Below, piece by piece: positions 51,160 to 59,593 of a stretch of DNA of 64,000 nucleotides. Location of the stretch: NCBI GenBank assembly GCA_964445195.1, contig CAYUKA010000001.1:176656-240655 (forward strand). The letters run 5' to 3'. Below the pieces are notes generated by a model. The model saw nothing but the letters and a program-made list of their open reading frames with translations. It was not told where the DNA came from and did no database searches. The stretch is from UM-FILTER-47-13 sp964445195 (GTDB lineage Bacteria > Pseudomonadota > Alphaproteobacteria > Micavibrionales > Micavibrionaceae). The position numbers and the translations under genes were made by a program. How positions within the stretch are numbered: the first letter of the stretch is position 1; each line of letters begins with the position of its first letter.

Positions 51160-51591
51160 ATGAGCCAGCAGAAGATCATCATGAATTTCTCATACCCGCC
51201 CAGCGCGGACGATCTGGAAGTGATCGCCGAGACGGCGCTGGAAAACCTGCCGGAAGAGCTGGTAGAGATATGCGATTCCTTGGCTATACAGGTTGAAGAA
51301 CTGGCCGGCGAAGAACTGGAAACCGATCTTGATCTGGAAGACCCGTATGAGCTGGTGGCCCTGTATCGCAGCGGCCGCCAGATTGCCCCCGGCGTTGAAA
51401 AGAAAGTCGCCAATGACGAAGACCTGCTGATTCTCTTCCGCCGTCCCCTGCTGGATCTGTGGTGTGAAAGCTGCGAGGAGCTGAACACGATCATGCGCCA
51501 GGTCATGATTGAAGAATTGGGGCAGAATTTCGATTTCTCTGATGATGAGATCGACGAGATGGTCCAGCGCCATTATCAGGGCATGCTTTAA
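51160..51591 (+). CDS. Zincin-like (PF06262-type) protein lacking the HExxH motif
   Basis: A protein of about 143 residues (or 148 from an ATG at 51145) that follows the plan of the possible-zincin family: FSYPPSADDLEVIAETALEN at the start, ELVALYRSGRQI near 75, LLILFRRPLLDLWCE near 95, and a final helix pair ending FSDDEIDEMV. In relatives the last part reads VIHEVAHHFG; here it is MIEELGQNFDFSDD, so both zinc His residues are replaced and only the Glu is kept. It is probably not a metalloprotease. The stop overlaps the convergent macro-domain gene by 4 bp. Confidence 0.75.
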   Translation: MSQQKIIMNFSYPPSADDLEVIAETALENLPEELVEICDSLAIQVEELAGEELETDLDLEDPYELVALYRSGRQIAPGVEKKVANDEDLLILFRRPLLDLWCESCEELNTIMRQVMIEELGQNFDFSDDEIDEMVQRHYQGML

Positions 51592-52151
51592 CCCCGGTAG
51601 CGCTTCAGCCGCTTACTGAAGCTTTCATAAGTCTCTTCACGGTTACAGACAATCCGCACCTCGTGAACAGACGGCGTCATCCGTTCCATGATCCCGCGAA
51701 TCGCCAGCCGTGTCGCACGCTCAAGCGGATAGCCGTACCGCCCGGTACACAGGGCCGGAAAGGCAATGCGCCGCAGATTCATTTTCACCGCTGTCTGCAT
51801 CGCGTGCCGGTAACAGCGCAGCAGGTAGGCATCCTCGCGGTCGAAATTATCCTTCCAGAACGGCAGCACCGTCATAATCACGTGGTCCACCGGCAGATCA
51901 AAACCGGGCAAAACATACACATCGCCGGGTTTCGGTTTGTAGATATTTTCCAGGATAAACTCGTCGAACCCGTTCCCGGCGGCGGCAATCAGCGCCCGGT
52001 TCAGTGGGCCGTCGGTATCAAGGTTGGTCATGATACTGGTCACGATCGCATCAACGTCATCCTGCCTCGTCAGGTCGCCGCGCACAATTCGGATACGGCG
52101 CAGAAATTCACCATTGGCCCCTTTGTTGCGCTCTGCTATGAATCTCAACAT
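51588..52151 (-). CDS. Macro domain protein
   Basis: A 187-residue macro domain, which binds ADP-ribose or related ligands and often removes ADP-ribose or deacetylates O-acetyl-ADP-ribose. Seen: IRIVRGDLTRQDDVDAIVTS near residue 20, the GPLNRALIAAAGNGFDEF helix near 48, VDHVIMTVLPFW near 89 and RRIAFPALCTGRYGYPLERA near 127, which forms the phosphate loop. The usual VNAAN after the first loop is replaced by VTSIMTN, so catalysis may differ. Its ATG lies 106 bases from the SBP start chosen here. Confidence 0.85.
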   Translation of the reverse strand: MLRFIAERNKGANGEFLRRIRIVRGDLTRQDDVDAIVTSIMTNLDTDGPLNRALIAAAGNGFDEFILENIYKPKPGDVYVLPGFDLPVDHVIMTVLPFWKDNFDREDAYLLRCYRHAMQTAVKMNLRRIAFPALCTGRYGYPLERATRLAIRGIMERMTPSVHEVRIVCNREETYESFSKRLKRYRG

Positions 52152-52177
52152 GCATCAGATTATAAGATATTTTGTGC

Positions 52178-52263
52178 CGTCATTGCGAGCGGCTAACGGG
52201 AGCGAAGCAATCCAGTCATCGTATGGATTGCTTTTCCCGGCTGCCGCCCGGTTCGCAATGACG
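52178..52263. repeat. Family B palindromic repeat at the start of the binding-protein gene
   Basis: An 86-bp element from CGTCATTGCGAGCGGC to CGGTTCGCAATGACG, with internal GAAGCAATCC and GGATTGCTTTTCCC. It lies between the macro-domain gene and the solute-binding protein and includes the ATG chosen for the latter (52258). The frame also stays open through the whole repeat from ATG 52150, encoding MHQIIRYF and beyond. Confidence 0.72.
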
Positions 52264-54039
52264 TTAATGACAGTATTGCTTTGTTCGACATTCACCGACA
52301 TGGCACGAGCCGAAACACTGCATGGGCTGGCGATGCATGGCGCACCGAAATACGGGCCGGACTTCGCGCATCTTGACTATGTGAACCCGGACGCGCCCAA
52401 GGGCGGCACGCTGAAACAGGCCGCGACCGGCACGTTCGACAATCTCAACCCCTATGCCATCAAGGGCAAGGCGGCGCAGGGACTTAACCTCGTTTACGAC
52501 CGCCTGATGGCGCGGGTATGGGACGAGCCGTTCACAATGTACCCGCTCATCGCCGAGCATATCGAGGTGCCGGAAGACCGCTCGTCACTGACCGTCCATA
52601 TCAACCCGGCGGCGCGCTTTCATGACGGCAGCGCCATTACCGCGGAAGACGTGCTGTTTTCCTTTGAAACGCTGCGCGATCATGGCCGTCCGAATATGCG
52701 GCGCATATACCGGCTGGTCGATGAGGCGCGCATTATTGATCAGGACACAGCCTATTTCAGCTTCGGCGAAGGGCATGACCGCGAAACGGTGATGATTCTC
52801 GCGATGATGCCGGTCCTGTCCAAAGCATGGTGGGTGGATCGGGAGTTTGATTCGACCCTGCTGGAAACGCCGCTGCTCAACGGCCCGTATAAAATCGCCG
52901 AAGTCGATCCCGGCCGGCGCATTGTCTATGAGCGCGTGGCCGATTACTGGGCCGCCGATCTGCCGGTCAACCGGGGGCAGTTTAATTTCGACCGTGTCGT
53001 CTACGATTATTACCGCGACGATACGGTCGCGTTCGAAGCCTTTAAAGCCGGCGATGTCGATTTTCGCCGCGAGTGGGATGCCGGGCGCTGGGCCGCCGGC
53101 TATAACGGTCCGGCCGTCGATCGCGGTGACATCGTTAAGGAAGAGCTGGCCCACGGGCGGCCGGAGCGCGTGCGTTCCCTGATCTTCAACACGCGGCGCC
53201 CGCCCTTCGACAACCGCGCGGTACGCGAAGCGCTGGGCCTCGCGCTTGATTTCGACTGGCTCAACAAGACCTTGTTCCACGGCCAATACAAACGGATCGA
53301 CAGCTTTTTCCCCAACGCCTATCTTGCCGCCGCCGGTGAACCGTCGGAAGCCGAGCTGGCCCTGCTGGAACCGTGGCGCGCCTCGCTATCACCGGAGATT
53401 TTCAGCGCTGCCTGGCGGCCGCCGCAAAGCGGTGACCGCACCGCGGCCCGTGCCAACCTGCGCCGCGCCGATGGCCTGTTGCAACAGGCCGGCTGGATCG
53501 TCCGCGACGGTGTGCGGGTCAATGAACAAACCGGCACCGCACTCACCTTTGAAATTATGCTCGATTCGCCGGAACATGAAAAAGTCGCGCTGGCCTATAT
53601 TGACGGCCTCAAACGCCTTGGCGTGAGCGCCACCGTCCGGGCGCTGGACACCGCCGCCTTTCGCGGACGGCTGAATGACTATGATTTCGACATGGTGCTC
53701 TATCACTGGACCAACAGCCTGTCACCGGGCACCGAACAAATGCTGTACTGGAGCTGTGAAGCCGCCGAACAACCGGCGCGCTGGAACTTTCCCGGAATCT
53801 GCGAACCCGCAGTCGATGCGCTGGCGCAGGGCATTGCCGATGCGCAAAGCCGTGATGACCTGGTCGCCCATGCCCGCGCGCTGGACCGGGTGCTGAGCTG
53901 GGGCCATTACACGATCCCGCTTTATTACGCCGGAACCGATATGGTCGCATACCGTCATCACATTCGCCGCCCTGATGAAACGCCGCTTTACGGCATGGTC
54001 ATTGAAAGCTGGTGGGCCGATCCCGACCCCAGCCAGTAA
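52258..54039 (+). CDS. YejA-type extracellular solute-binding protein of an ABC importer
   Basis: A periplasmic peptide/oligopeptide-binding protein of about 593 residues (SBP family 5). It begins with a short signal peptide (MTLMTVLLCSTFTDMARA) and then ETLHGLAMHGAPKYGPDFAH, YVNPDAPKGGTLKQAATGTF and DNLNPYAIKGKAAQGL, which is the YejA signature. The body continues with the SBP_bac_5 core (AARFHDGSAITAEDVLFSFE). YejA belongs to the YejABEF microcin C/peptide importer; the permeases are absent here. The signal peptide lacks basic residues. Starting at ATG 52150 would place a palindromic repeat inside a longer, basic leader. Confidence 0.85.
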   Translation: MTLMTVLLCSTFTDMARAETLHGLAMHGAPKYGPDFAHLDYVNPDAPKGGTLKQAATGTFDNLNPYAIKGKAAQGLNLVYDRLMARVWDEPFTMYPLIAEHIEVPEDRSSLTVHINPAARFHDGSAITAEDVLFSFETLRDHGRPNMRRIYRLVDEARIIDQDTAYFSFGEGHDRETVMILAMMPVLSKAWWVDREFDSTLLETPLLNGPYKIAEVDPGRRIVYERVADYWAADLPVNRGQFNFDRVVYDYYRDDTVAFEAFKAGDVDFRREWDAGRWAAGYNGPAVDRGDIVKEELAHGRPERVRSLIFNTRRPPFDNRAVREALGLALDFDWLNKTLFHGQYKRIDSFFPNAYLAAAGEPSEAELALLEPWRASLSPEIFSAAWRPPQSGDRTAARANLRRADGLLQQAGWIVRDGVRVNEQTGTALTFEIMLDSPEHEKVALAYIDGLKRLGVSATVRALDTAAFRGRLNDYDFDMVLYHWTNSLSPGTEQMLYWSCEAAEQPARWNFPGICEPAVDALAQGIADAQSRDDLVAHARALDRVLSWGHYTIPLYYAGTDMVAYRHHIRRPDETPLYGMVIESWWADPDPSQ

Positions 54040-54085
54040 CGTTTTGGGCAATTCAACCGAACAACCCATATACAAGGAGAAGCTT

Positions 54086-54652
54086 ATGAGAAACCTGAAA
54101 AAAACCATAATGGCTATAGCCGCTAGTTTGATCATTAGCACCGGCGCAGCCATGGCCTTTGACCTGCCCGGCCTGAAGGCCGGCGACAATATCCCGGCCA
54201 TCAGCGCTGCCGATCAGGACGGCACGTCACAAAACTGGGATAGTCTCAGGGGCGAAAAAGGCGCGGTGATGATCTTTGTCCGCTCCGCCGACTGGTGCCC
54301 GTTTTGTAAAATCCAGATGATCGACCTGCAAAACCGCGCTGCCGAGATTAATGACAAAGGCTATAGCATCGTCACGGTCAGCTATGACCCGGTCGCCGAC
54401 CTGAAAACCTTTGATAACCGCTATAAGGTCGATTACACGATGCTATCCGATCCGGATTCAAAACTGATCGCGGCTTTCGGCATTCTGAATGAAACGATTG
54501 AGCAGGACAGCGACTGGTACGGCATCCCCTACCCGGCCGTCTATATTGTCAACCCGGAGGGCGTGATCCAGGCCCGTTTCGGTGAAGAAGGTCACCGCGA
54601 AAGACCGCAGGTTGACGCCATTCTTGCCAAGATCGAAGCGCTGGCAGGCTAA
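54086..54652 (+). CDS. Periplasmic thioredoxin-fold peroxiredoxin-like protein
   Basis: A 188-residue exported protein with an AAGGAGAAG site. The signal peptide ends AMA near residue 24. The mature domain is AhpC/TSA-like: a GDNIPAISAADQDG start, the active-site ADWCPFCKIQM with a CxxC at 71-74, then DPVADLKTFDNRYKVDYTML and YPAVYIVNPEGVIQARFGE. A CxxC in place of a single peroxidatic Cys suggests thiol-disulfide exchange (DsbE/ResA-like) or a peroxiredoxin of atypical type. It follows the binding-protein gene by 46 bp. Confidence 0.85.
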   Translation: MRNLKKTIMAIAASLIISTGAAMAFDLPGLKAGDNIPAISAADQDGTSQNWDSLRGEKGAVMIFVRSADWCPFCKIQMIDLQNRAAEINDKGYSIVTVSYDPVADLKTFDNRYKVDYTMLSDPDSKLIAAFGILNETIEQDSDWYGIPYPAVYIVNPEGVIQARFGEEGHRERPQVDAILAKIEALAG

Positions 54653-54691
54653 CGGACCGCGCAAAGTTTACAAGAACGGGGATAACTCTGC

Positions 54692-54717
54692 CGGGGGCCG
54701 TTGAGACGCGGCCCCCG
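54692..54717 (+). terminator. GC-rich hairpin after the peroxiredoxin-like gene
   Basis: CGGGGGCCG at 54692-54700 and CGGCCCCCG at 54709-54717 form a perfect 9-bp stem with an 8-base loop, 40 bases beyond the stop. A weak T-rich stretch (TGTTATGGTTT) follows. The remaining gap contains nothing recognised. Confidence 0.5.
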
Positions 54718-54759
54718 CGCTGTTATGGTTTACGGAGTTATTGTATTGACCGTTCATAC

Positions 54760-55332
54760 ATGGATCATCTTATGGTTCGATATCGTTTCAGCGCCCTGGT
54801 AGTTGGCGCGCTTCTGATCGCACAACTCGCCCTGACAGCCTGCTCCTCGGATAGCGTGGCTGTTAACCGCGAGGAATTGCTGTATGGCGCCCATTTCTGG
54901 CAACGCTCCGAAGCCAGCTCCGCCATTTACCAGCGCGGGCCGAAAGCGCAGCAAATGCTGAACCGCGATATCGCCCGCTGCGTTACCGAACTGCGGGAAC
55001 TGGAACGTCTGGGTGCGATTCGCTTTGTCACGCCGGGGGATGTCTCTCACTATGACTATGACGCCGAGGCCATGGCCCCGCCCCTGAGCCAATGGGATAC
55101 GCCGGATCGTGACGGCTATCTGCGCGCGGAGCACCTGCCTTATCACAACTTCGAAAGCTGCATGATGGCCAAGGGCTGGGAGCGCGTTGAGCACGTCCCT
55201 TATGACGTTGCCGATGAAGGCCGCGCCGATTACCTCGACGCTGTGATCGGCGAACGTTATCGTACCCGGACCCTGCAGCGCCAGTCACCGCTGGTTAATC
55301 CGAATAACGATTACAGTAACTACGAACGCTGA
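54760..55332 (+). CDS. Lipoprotein, unknown function
   Basis: A 190-residue lipoprotein with lipobox LTAC (Cys near residue 28), Ser and Asp following, which fits outer membrane sorting. The mature part is helical at first (RDIARCVTELRELERLG near 69) and later rich in Tyr, His and Arg, with a second Cys (FESCMMAKGWERV near 133). The last 25 residues (TLQRQSPLVNPNNDYSNYER) look disordered. ATG 54772 is an alternative start. The fold is not recognised. Confidence 0.7.
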   Translation: MDHLMVRYRFSALVVGALLIAQLALTACSSDSVAVNREELLYGAHFWQRSEASSAIYQRGPKAQQMLNRDIARCVTELRELERLGAIRFVTPGDVSHYDYDAEAMAPPLSQWDTPDRDGYLRAEHLPYHNFESCMMAKGWERVEHVPYDVADEGRADYLDAVIGERYRTRTLQRQSPLVNPNNDYSNYER

Positions 55333-55439
55333 GTCCTTTGCTATCCACAGAAAACGGCCTGCGCGCGCCGGTTATTACTGGCCCCGGACCCCAGAGCGGC
55401 TATTGTGAACAGACTTATCCATAAACGCGCTGATTCACT

Positions 55440-56552
55440 TTGATGGTAACGAAGCATATATTTTTATCCTCTCTGCTGTGCCTGATCCTGCTGGCGCAAA
55501 CCATCACCGCGGCGCACGCGCAGCCACGCGCCTACCAGAAGAAATTTGAGCCGTTCCTGACCCGCGGCGAAACCACATGGTCGCTCAGCACGGGTGTGCG
55601 CAAAACCGATCTTGAATGGAACGTCGCCAGCGACCCCACCGGCACAGCCACACCGAACGTTGCGAATGAACAAACCTTTAACGATGTGATCAACCTTGAA
55701 CTGCGCGGCGGCGTCCGCCACGTCGAGCCGCTGGATATCGGCCCGGTCATTGGCGGNNNNNNNNNNGGCCTGCATCTTGAAGGCAATGTATTTGTCGGCT
55801 ATCTCGTCGATGGCGCCCGGCGTAATTCCGCCTATGCCGGCGATAACCGCACGGGTGAAACCAGGCGTCAGACAGCTGATGAAATGATGGGGGATTCTGT
55901 TGGCGCTTCGGCCGCGGTCGGTTACAAAATCAACCTGACCGGCACCCCGGCTTATACGGCCCGGCGTGTGCTGCGTTCCAAACCACCACGCACGTTGCGT
56001 GGCCAGGTTCGGCAATCAAAAGCGCTGCATGAAGCGCTGAAAACCGCCGGCCCTTATATCAGTGTCACACCACTGGCCGGCTTTTCCATCGACCAGCAGA
56101 CTCACCGCGTCGAAGATGCCTTCAACCATATCGCGCTGGCCGGCCTTCCGGTCGGTCCGTTTCCGACAGAATTTGAATATATCGCCAACTGGTACGGCCC
56201 CTTTGTCGGACTGGAGGCCGAATACAAAACCCGTAAACACCAGGTGCGCCTGCGCGGCGAATATCATGATTTGTCCTATTTTGCCAAGGGGCGGCAGCTA
56301 AGCCGGGACGATGTTCAAGACCCGGCTTATGAGCATGAAGCGGACGGTGACGGCATTGTGCTGGCCGCCGAATATGCCTACGCGCTGGGCAACGACTATG
56401 CCTTTACTGTCGACGGTATGTATCGCCAGCGTGAAGCCGATCCCGGCACACAGACCTTTTTCCCGCTTAACGCCGCCTCGTTCACAGACCGGTTGAATGA
56501 AGTCGAGGAAACCGCACAGGCCGTCCGGATCGGTGTGAGATATAACTGGTGA
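55440..56552 (+). CDS. Outer membrane beta-barrel protein, copy 1 (contains assembly gap)
   Basis: A protein of about 370 residues with a signal peptide (cleavage after AHAQ near 28) and the pattern of a large beta barrel ending in VRIGVRYNW with an aromatic terminus. Family-like motifs include SDPTGTATPNVANEQTFNDV near 65, GDNRTGETRR near 127 and KHQVRLRGEYHDLSYFAKG near 265. It is clearly paralogous to the next gene, 4 bp downstream. The organisation resembles omptin-like or protochlamydial-type barrels, but no catalytic residues are obvious. Ten N bases lie within codons about 107-109. Confidence 0.8.
   Translation: MMVTKHIFLSSLLCLILLAQTITAAHAQPRAYQKKFEPFLTRGETTWSLSTGVRKTDLEWNVASDPTGTATPNVANEQTFNDVINLELRGGVRHVEPLDIGPVIGXXXXGLHLEGNVFVGYLVDGARRNSAYAGDNRTGETRRQTADEMMGDSVGASAAVGYKINLTGTPAYTARRVLRSKPPRTLRGQVRQSKALHEALKTAGPYISVTPLAGFSIDQQTHRVEDAFNHIALAGLPVGPFPTEFEYIANWYGPFVGLEAEYKTRKHQVRLRGEYHDLSYFAKGRQLSRDDVQDPAYEHEADGDGIVLAAEYAYALGNDYAFTVDGMYRQREADPGTQTFFPLNAASFTDRLNEVEETAQAVRIGVRYNW
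55757..55766. other. Assembly gap, ten N
   Basis: Ten undetermined bases inside the first barrel gene. The paralogue reads GPVSGGIHLEA without any extra residues at the matching place, and the flanks here read GPVIGG then GLHLEG. The real sequence is therefore probably continuous and the gap a scaffolding placeholder. Confidence 0.97.
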
Positions 56553-56556
56553 TCAC

Positions 56557-57666
56557 ATGAAGAAATCCTGTCTTTATATCCTCACAGCCCTGTTGATGCT
56601 GCCCGTAACCGGCAGCGACGCCCTGGCCCAGTCCGGCTATAGCCGGGACAAGTTCAAGCCGTTCCTGACCCGTGAGCGGACGGAAATCCGGGGCAGTCTC
56701 GGCGTGCGCCGCAATAATTTCGACTGGAATTTTGCTTCGGATGCGACCGGCACAGCAACACCAAATATTCTCTCGGAACTGACCTGGGAAGATGTCACCG
56801 TTCTCGAGCTCACCGGAAATGTCCGGCATATTGAACCCGCCGATATCGGCCCGGTCAGCGGCGGTATTCATCTTGAGGCGGAAGGCACGCTGGGCTGGAC
56901 GCTGACCGGTGACAACCAGGACTCCGATTTCCTTGGCGACAACCGCACCAATGAATTTTCACGGTCCGATAACGATGCCGGGAACGGATTTTATGTTGCG
57001 GGGTCGGTGGCGGCCGGCTACCAGTTAACGCTGGTTGGGCCGGACCGCTCACTGGTCCGCAAAAAGCTCAAGGCCCGGCCGTCAACCCATCGCGGACGCC
57101 TGCTGCGCAAACAGGATGTCGGCCGCCTGACCAATCCGGATCAGTGGATCGTGAATGTCACACCACTGGTCGGCTACGGCTGGGACCAGCAGGAATATAA
57201 AATTCAGGACGGCGTTCAGACCATCAACACACTCGGCCCCGGTTTTCCGCCGGAACAAGGTGAACGGTTGCCGGATTCAAATACAGAGTATGTCGCCGAA
57301 TGGCACGGCCCGTTTTTTGGCTTGGAGAGTGAAATCAGGAAAGGCAAAAACAAGGTCCGCCTGCGCGGTGAATATCACGACCTGAGCTATTACGGCGAAG
57401 CGTTCTGGCGGGCGCGGATTAACCTGGCGCAGGACCCCAGCCGTATTCATGAAGCCGATGGCGAGGGCTATGTGATCGAAGCCAATTACGCCTATGCGCT
57501 CGGCCCGCACTACGCCCTGACCGTTGACGCCAGCTACCGGGAACGCTGGGCCGAGGACGGTACGGACCAGGTCTTTTTTGCCGCCGGCGGGTCGGCGATC
57601 CAAAAACTCAATGAAGTGAATGACGAGTCACAAGCCCTGCGGGTCGGTATCGAATATCAGTGGTGA
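56557..57666 (+). CDS. Outer membrane beta-barrel protein, copy 2
   Basis: A 369-residue protein with a signal peptide (cleavage after ALAQ near 25). Its alignment to copy 1 is obvious through the FKPFLTRERTE start, NFASDATGTATPNILSELTW, LGDNRTNEFSRSDN, KNKVRLRGEYHDLSYYGEA and the closing RVGIEYQW. The TPNxLSELTW motif is shared with an uncharacterised family of proteobacterial barrels. Tandem duplication and coexpression (4-bp spacing) suggest two barrels of related but different specificity. Confidence 0.85.
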   Translation: MKKSCLYILTALLMLPVTGSDALAQSGYSRDKFKPFLTRERTEIRGSLGVRRNNFDWNFASDATGTATPNILSELTWEDVTVLELTGNVRHIEPADIGPVSGGIHLEAEGTLGWTLTGDNQDSDFLGDNRTNEFSRSDNDAGNGFYVAGSVAAGYQLTLVGPDRSLVRKKLKARPSTHRGRLLRKQDVGRLTNPDQWIVNVTPLVGYGWDQQEYKIQDGVQTINTLGPGFPPEQGERLPDSNTEYVAEWHGPFFGLESEIRKGKNKVRLRGEYHDLSYYGEAFWRARINLAQDPSRIHEADGEGYVIEANYAYALGPHYALTVDASYRERWAEDGTDQVFFAAGGSAIQKLNEVNDESQALRVGIEYQW

Positions 57667-57669
57667 TGA

Positions 57670-58668
57670 TCATTCCGGACGGTGACTGACACTTTGTTCG
57701 AGTAGCTGTCCGGCCTGGTAATGCGCCCAGAAATCCCGCACGGTTTTGACCACGGTTTCTGTATCAAGCGAGAGCATTAAACTGCGATCGAGCGTTTTGG
57801 CGTCATAACCGGGAAAATCAATCAGCTCATCAAAACTCTCCGGCGTCTGCGCATAGGCCGTATGATCACCCCACGGGCGGTATAAATGCGGATAGCTCGG
57901 CCCGAACAGGCCGACCGTTGGCACCCCGGCCGCCGCCGCGCAATGCATCAGGCCGGAATCATTACCGATATAAAAAGCGCAGCGCGCCAGCGCCGCTGCC
58001 GCTGTTCCCGGATCGGTGCGGGCGATCAGGTCGAGCCGGCGCGTTTCCGGCACGGCCTCAAGCACTTTGAACGCAATATCTTCCTCCCCCGGCGCGGCAA
58101 ACACCGCCACCCGTGCCCCGGGCAGAATGCCGCCCGGCCCGGTCGTATCATTGACAACATCAATAAACCTGTCCACCGGCCAGGTCTTGCCAATCCAGTT
58201 TGCCGCCGGGCCGACTCCGAGAACAGACGCACCTTCAGGAATCAATTCAGCCGCCTTTTTCACTTGTTTGACGCTCGGCCAGATGCGCGGTGCCGGTGCC
58301 GATGAAAGCCCGAGTAACGCCGCCGCCTGCTCGACCTTGTGCAGGCTTTTATCAATCTGTTTCGAGAAAATGTAACGCCGCTGCGCCCGGACCAGCCGCG
58401 ATACGGCGCTGTCACGCAAATCAACGACCATATCCCAGCGCGTTCCGGCCACCTGCCGCCAAAGGTCAAACCAGTGTTTATGATAAGCCTGTTTTCGCAG
58501 CGGAATCACACGCTCCAGTCCCGGTACATCTTCGAACAGGCTCACGGCCAGCGGGCCGCAGGCCACCGTGATGCGGGCACCCTGATATTGACCGATAATA
58601 TAATCCAGCACACCAGTCGATAAAACTGCATCGCCAATCCGGCTGGATGTGATAAACAGAACGTTCAT
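57670..58668 (-). CDS. Glycosyltransferase family 9 (heptosyltransferase-like)
   Basis: A 332-residue GT9 enzyme that transfers ADP-heptose or a similar sugar onto the lipopolysaccharide inner core. Seen: N-terminal NVLFITSSRIGDAVLSTGVL, the VVDLRDSAVSRL acceptor region near 80, GVGPAANWIGKTWPVDRFID near 160 (phosphate-binding Lys), and CAFYIGNDSGLMHCAAAAGV near 245 (sugar-nucleotide site with Asp). A frame extension upstream to 59298 lies over the divergent ygfZ and is rejected. It ends 3 bp after the barrel gene, convergent. Confidence 0.9.
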   Translation of the reverse strand: MNVLFITSSRIGDAVLSTGVLDYIIGQYQGARITVACGPLAVSLFEDVPGLERVIPLRKQAYHKHWFDLWRQVAGTRWDMVVDLRDSAVSRLVRAQRRYIFSKQIDKSLHKVEQAAALLGLSSAPAPRIWPSVKQVKKAAELIPEGASVLGVGPAANWIGKTWPVDRFIDVVNDTTGPGGILPGARVAVFAAPGEEDIAFKVLEAVPETRRLDLIARTDPGTAAAALARCAFYIGNDSGLMHCAAAAGVPTVGLFGPSYPHLYRPWGDHTAYAQTPESFDELIDFPGYDAKTLDRSLMLSLDTETVVKTVRDFWAHYQAGQLLEQSVSHRPE

Positions 58669-58686
58669 AACAGAGTCATAACGGCA

Positions 58687-59481
58687 ATGAATAAGAATGC
58701 AAAGCCATACTTCGTGAAACTGCCCGCACGCGGCCTGATCCAGATCGAGGGCGCGGACCGTCACGATTTCCTGCAAAATCTGGTCAGCAACGATCTCGGT
58801 TTGCTGGAAACCCGGCCGGCGCTTTATGCCTGCCTGCTGACGCCGCAGGGTAAGTTCCTGCACGATTTTTTTGTACTGGCAGGCAACGATGTGCTGCTGC
58901 TTGATTGCGAAGGAGGCGAACGGGCGCAGGATTTGTATCAACGGCTGTTGCTTTACCGCCTGCGCGCAAAAGTGCAGATTTCGATTGAGGACGACCATGC
59001 CGTCTATGCGGGTACCGGCGAAGCCCCGGCGGCCGGCTATGCCGATCCGCGCCACCCGGATATAGGCTGGCGGAGCTTTGAAAAGCCCGGCGGGCTGACG
59101 GCAGAGGCTTTTGAAACATGGGACACGCACCGCATCACCCTTGGCGTGCCTGACGGCAGCCGCGACATGGTCCCGCAAAAATCGACCCTGATTGAAAGCG
59201 GCATCGACAAGCTGAACGGCATCTGTTTCAAAAAAGGCTGCTATGTCGGGCAGGAGCTGACGGCCCGCATGCATTACCGCGGCCTGGCGAAAAAGCATCT
59301 ATACACGATTGAAGGTGATAACCTGCCCGCACCGGGCGAAGACATCAAAACGGCAGACGGCAAGCTGGCCGGAGAAATGCGCTCACGCTCCGGCACCTGC
59401 GGGCTGGCGCTCTTAAAGGACGATATAGTACAGAAAGGCGACCTCGCCTTCGCCGTCACGCCGCACCCTGCGGCAATATGA
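58687..59481 (+). CDS. ygfZ: Folate-binding tRNA/Fe-S maturation protein YgfZ
   Basis: A 264-residue protein of the GcvT-like YgfZ family, which uses tetrahydrofolate to help build or repair iron-sulfur enzymes such as MiaB. The diagnostic KGCYVGQEL is at 183-191. The N-terminal LIQIEGADRHDFLQNLVSND and LLTPQGKFLHDFFV stretches match the folate-binding domain. It is divergent from the heptosyltransferase with 18 bp between the starts. Confidence 0.93.
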   Translation: MNKNAKPYFVKLPARGLIQIEGADRHDFLQNLVSNDLGLLETRPALYACLLTPQGKFLHDFFVLAGNDVLLLDCEGGERAQDLYQRLLLYRLRAKVQISIEDDHAVYAGTGEAPAAGYADPRHPDIGWRSFEKPGGLTAEAFETWDTHRITLGVPDGSRDMVPQKSTLIESGIDKLNGICFKKGCYVGQELTARMHYRGLAKKHLYTIEGDNLPAPGEDIKTADGKLAGEMRSRSGTCGLALLKDDIVQKGDLAFAVTPHPAAI

Positions 59482-59515
59482 TCCTTGCGCCCGTTTATTT
59501 TTTCTGGTTTTTTGC

Positions 59516-59544
59516 TTGACACGCTCATCGCTTTTATGATTTAT
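59516..59544 (+). promoter_or_regulatory. Weak sigma70-like promoter candidate
   Basis: TTGACA at 59516-59521 is followed after 17 bases by ATTTAT at 59539-59544, and the next gene starts 49 bases later at 59594. The -10 hexamer departs from consensus, but position and spacing fit. Confidence 0.35.
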
Positions 59545-59593
59545 GACAAAGACATTATTTTGCTTATGAAAAATATATGAGGCGGAAACGATT

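Noticed and set aside
58669..59298. N-terminal extension of the heptosyltransferase frame
   Set aside because: It runs antisense through ygfZ and has no glycosyltransferase features; the GT9 N-terminus begins at 58668.
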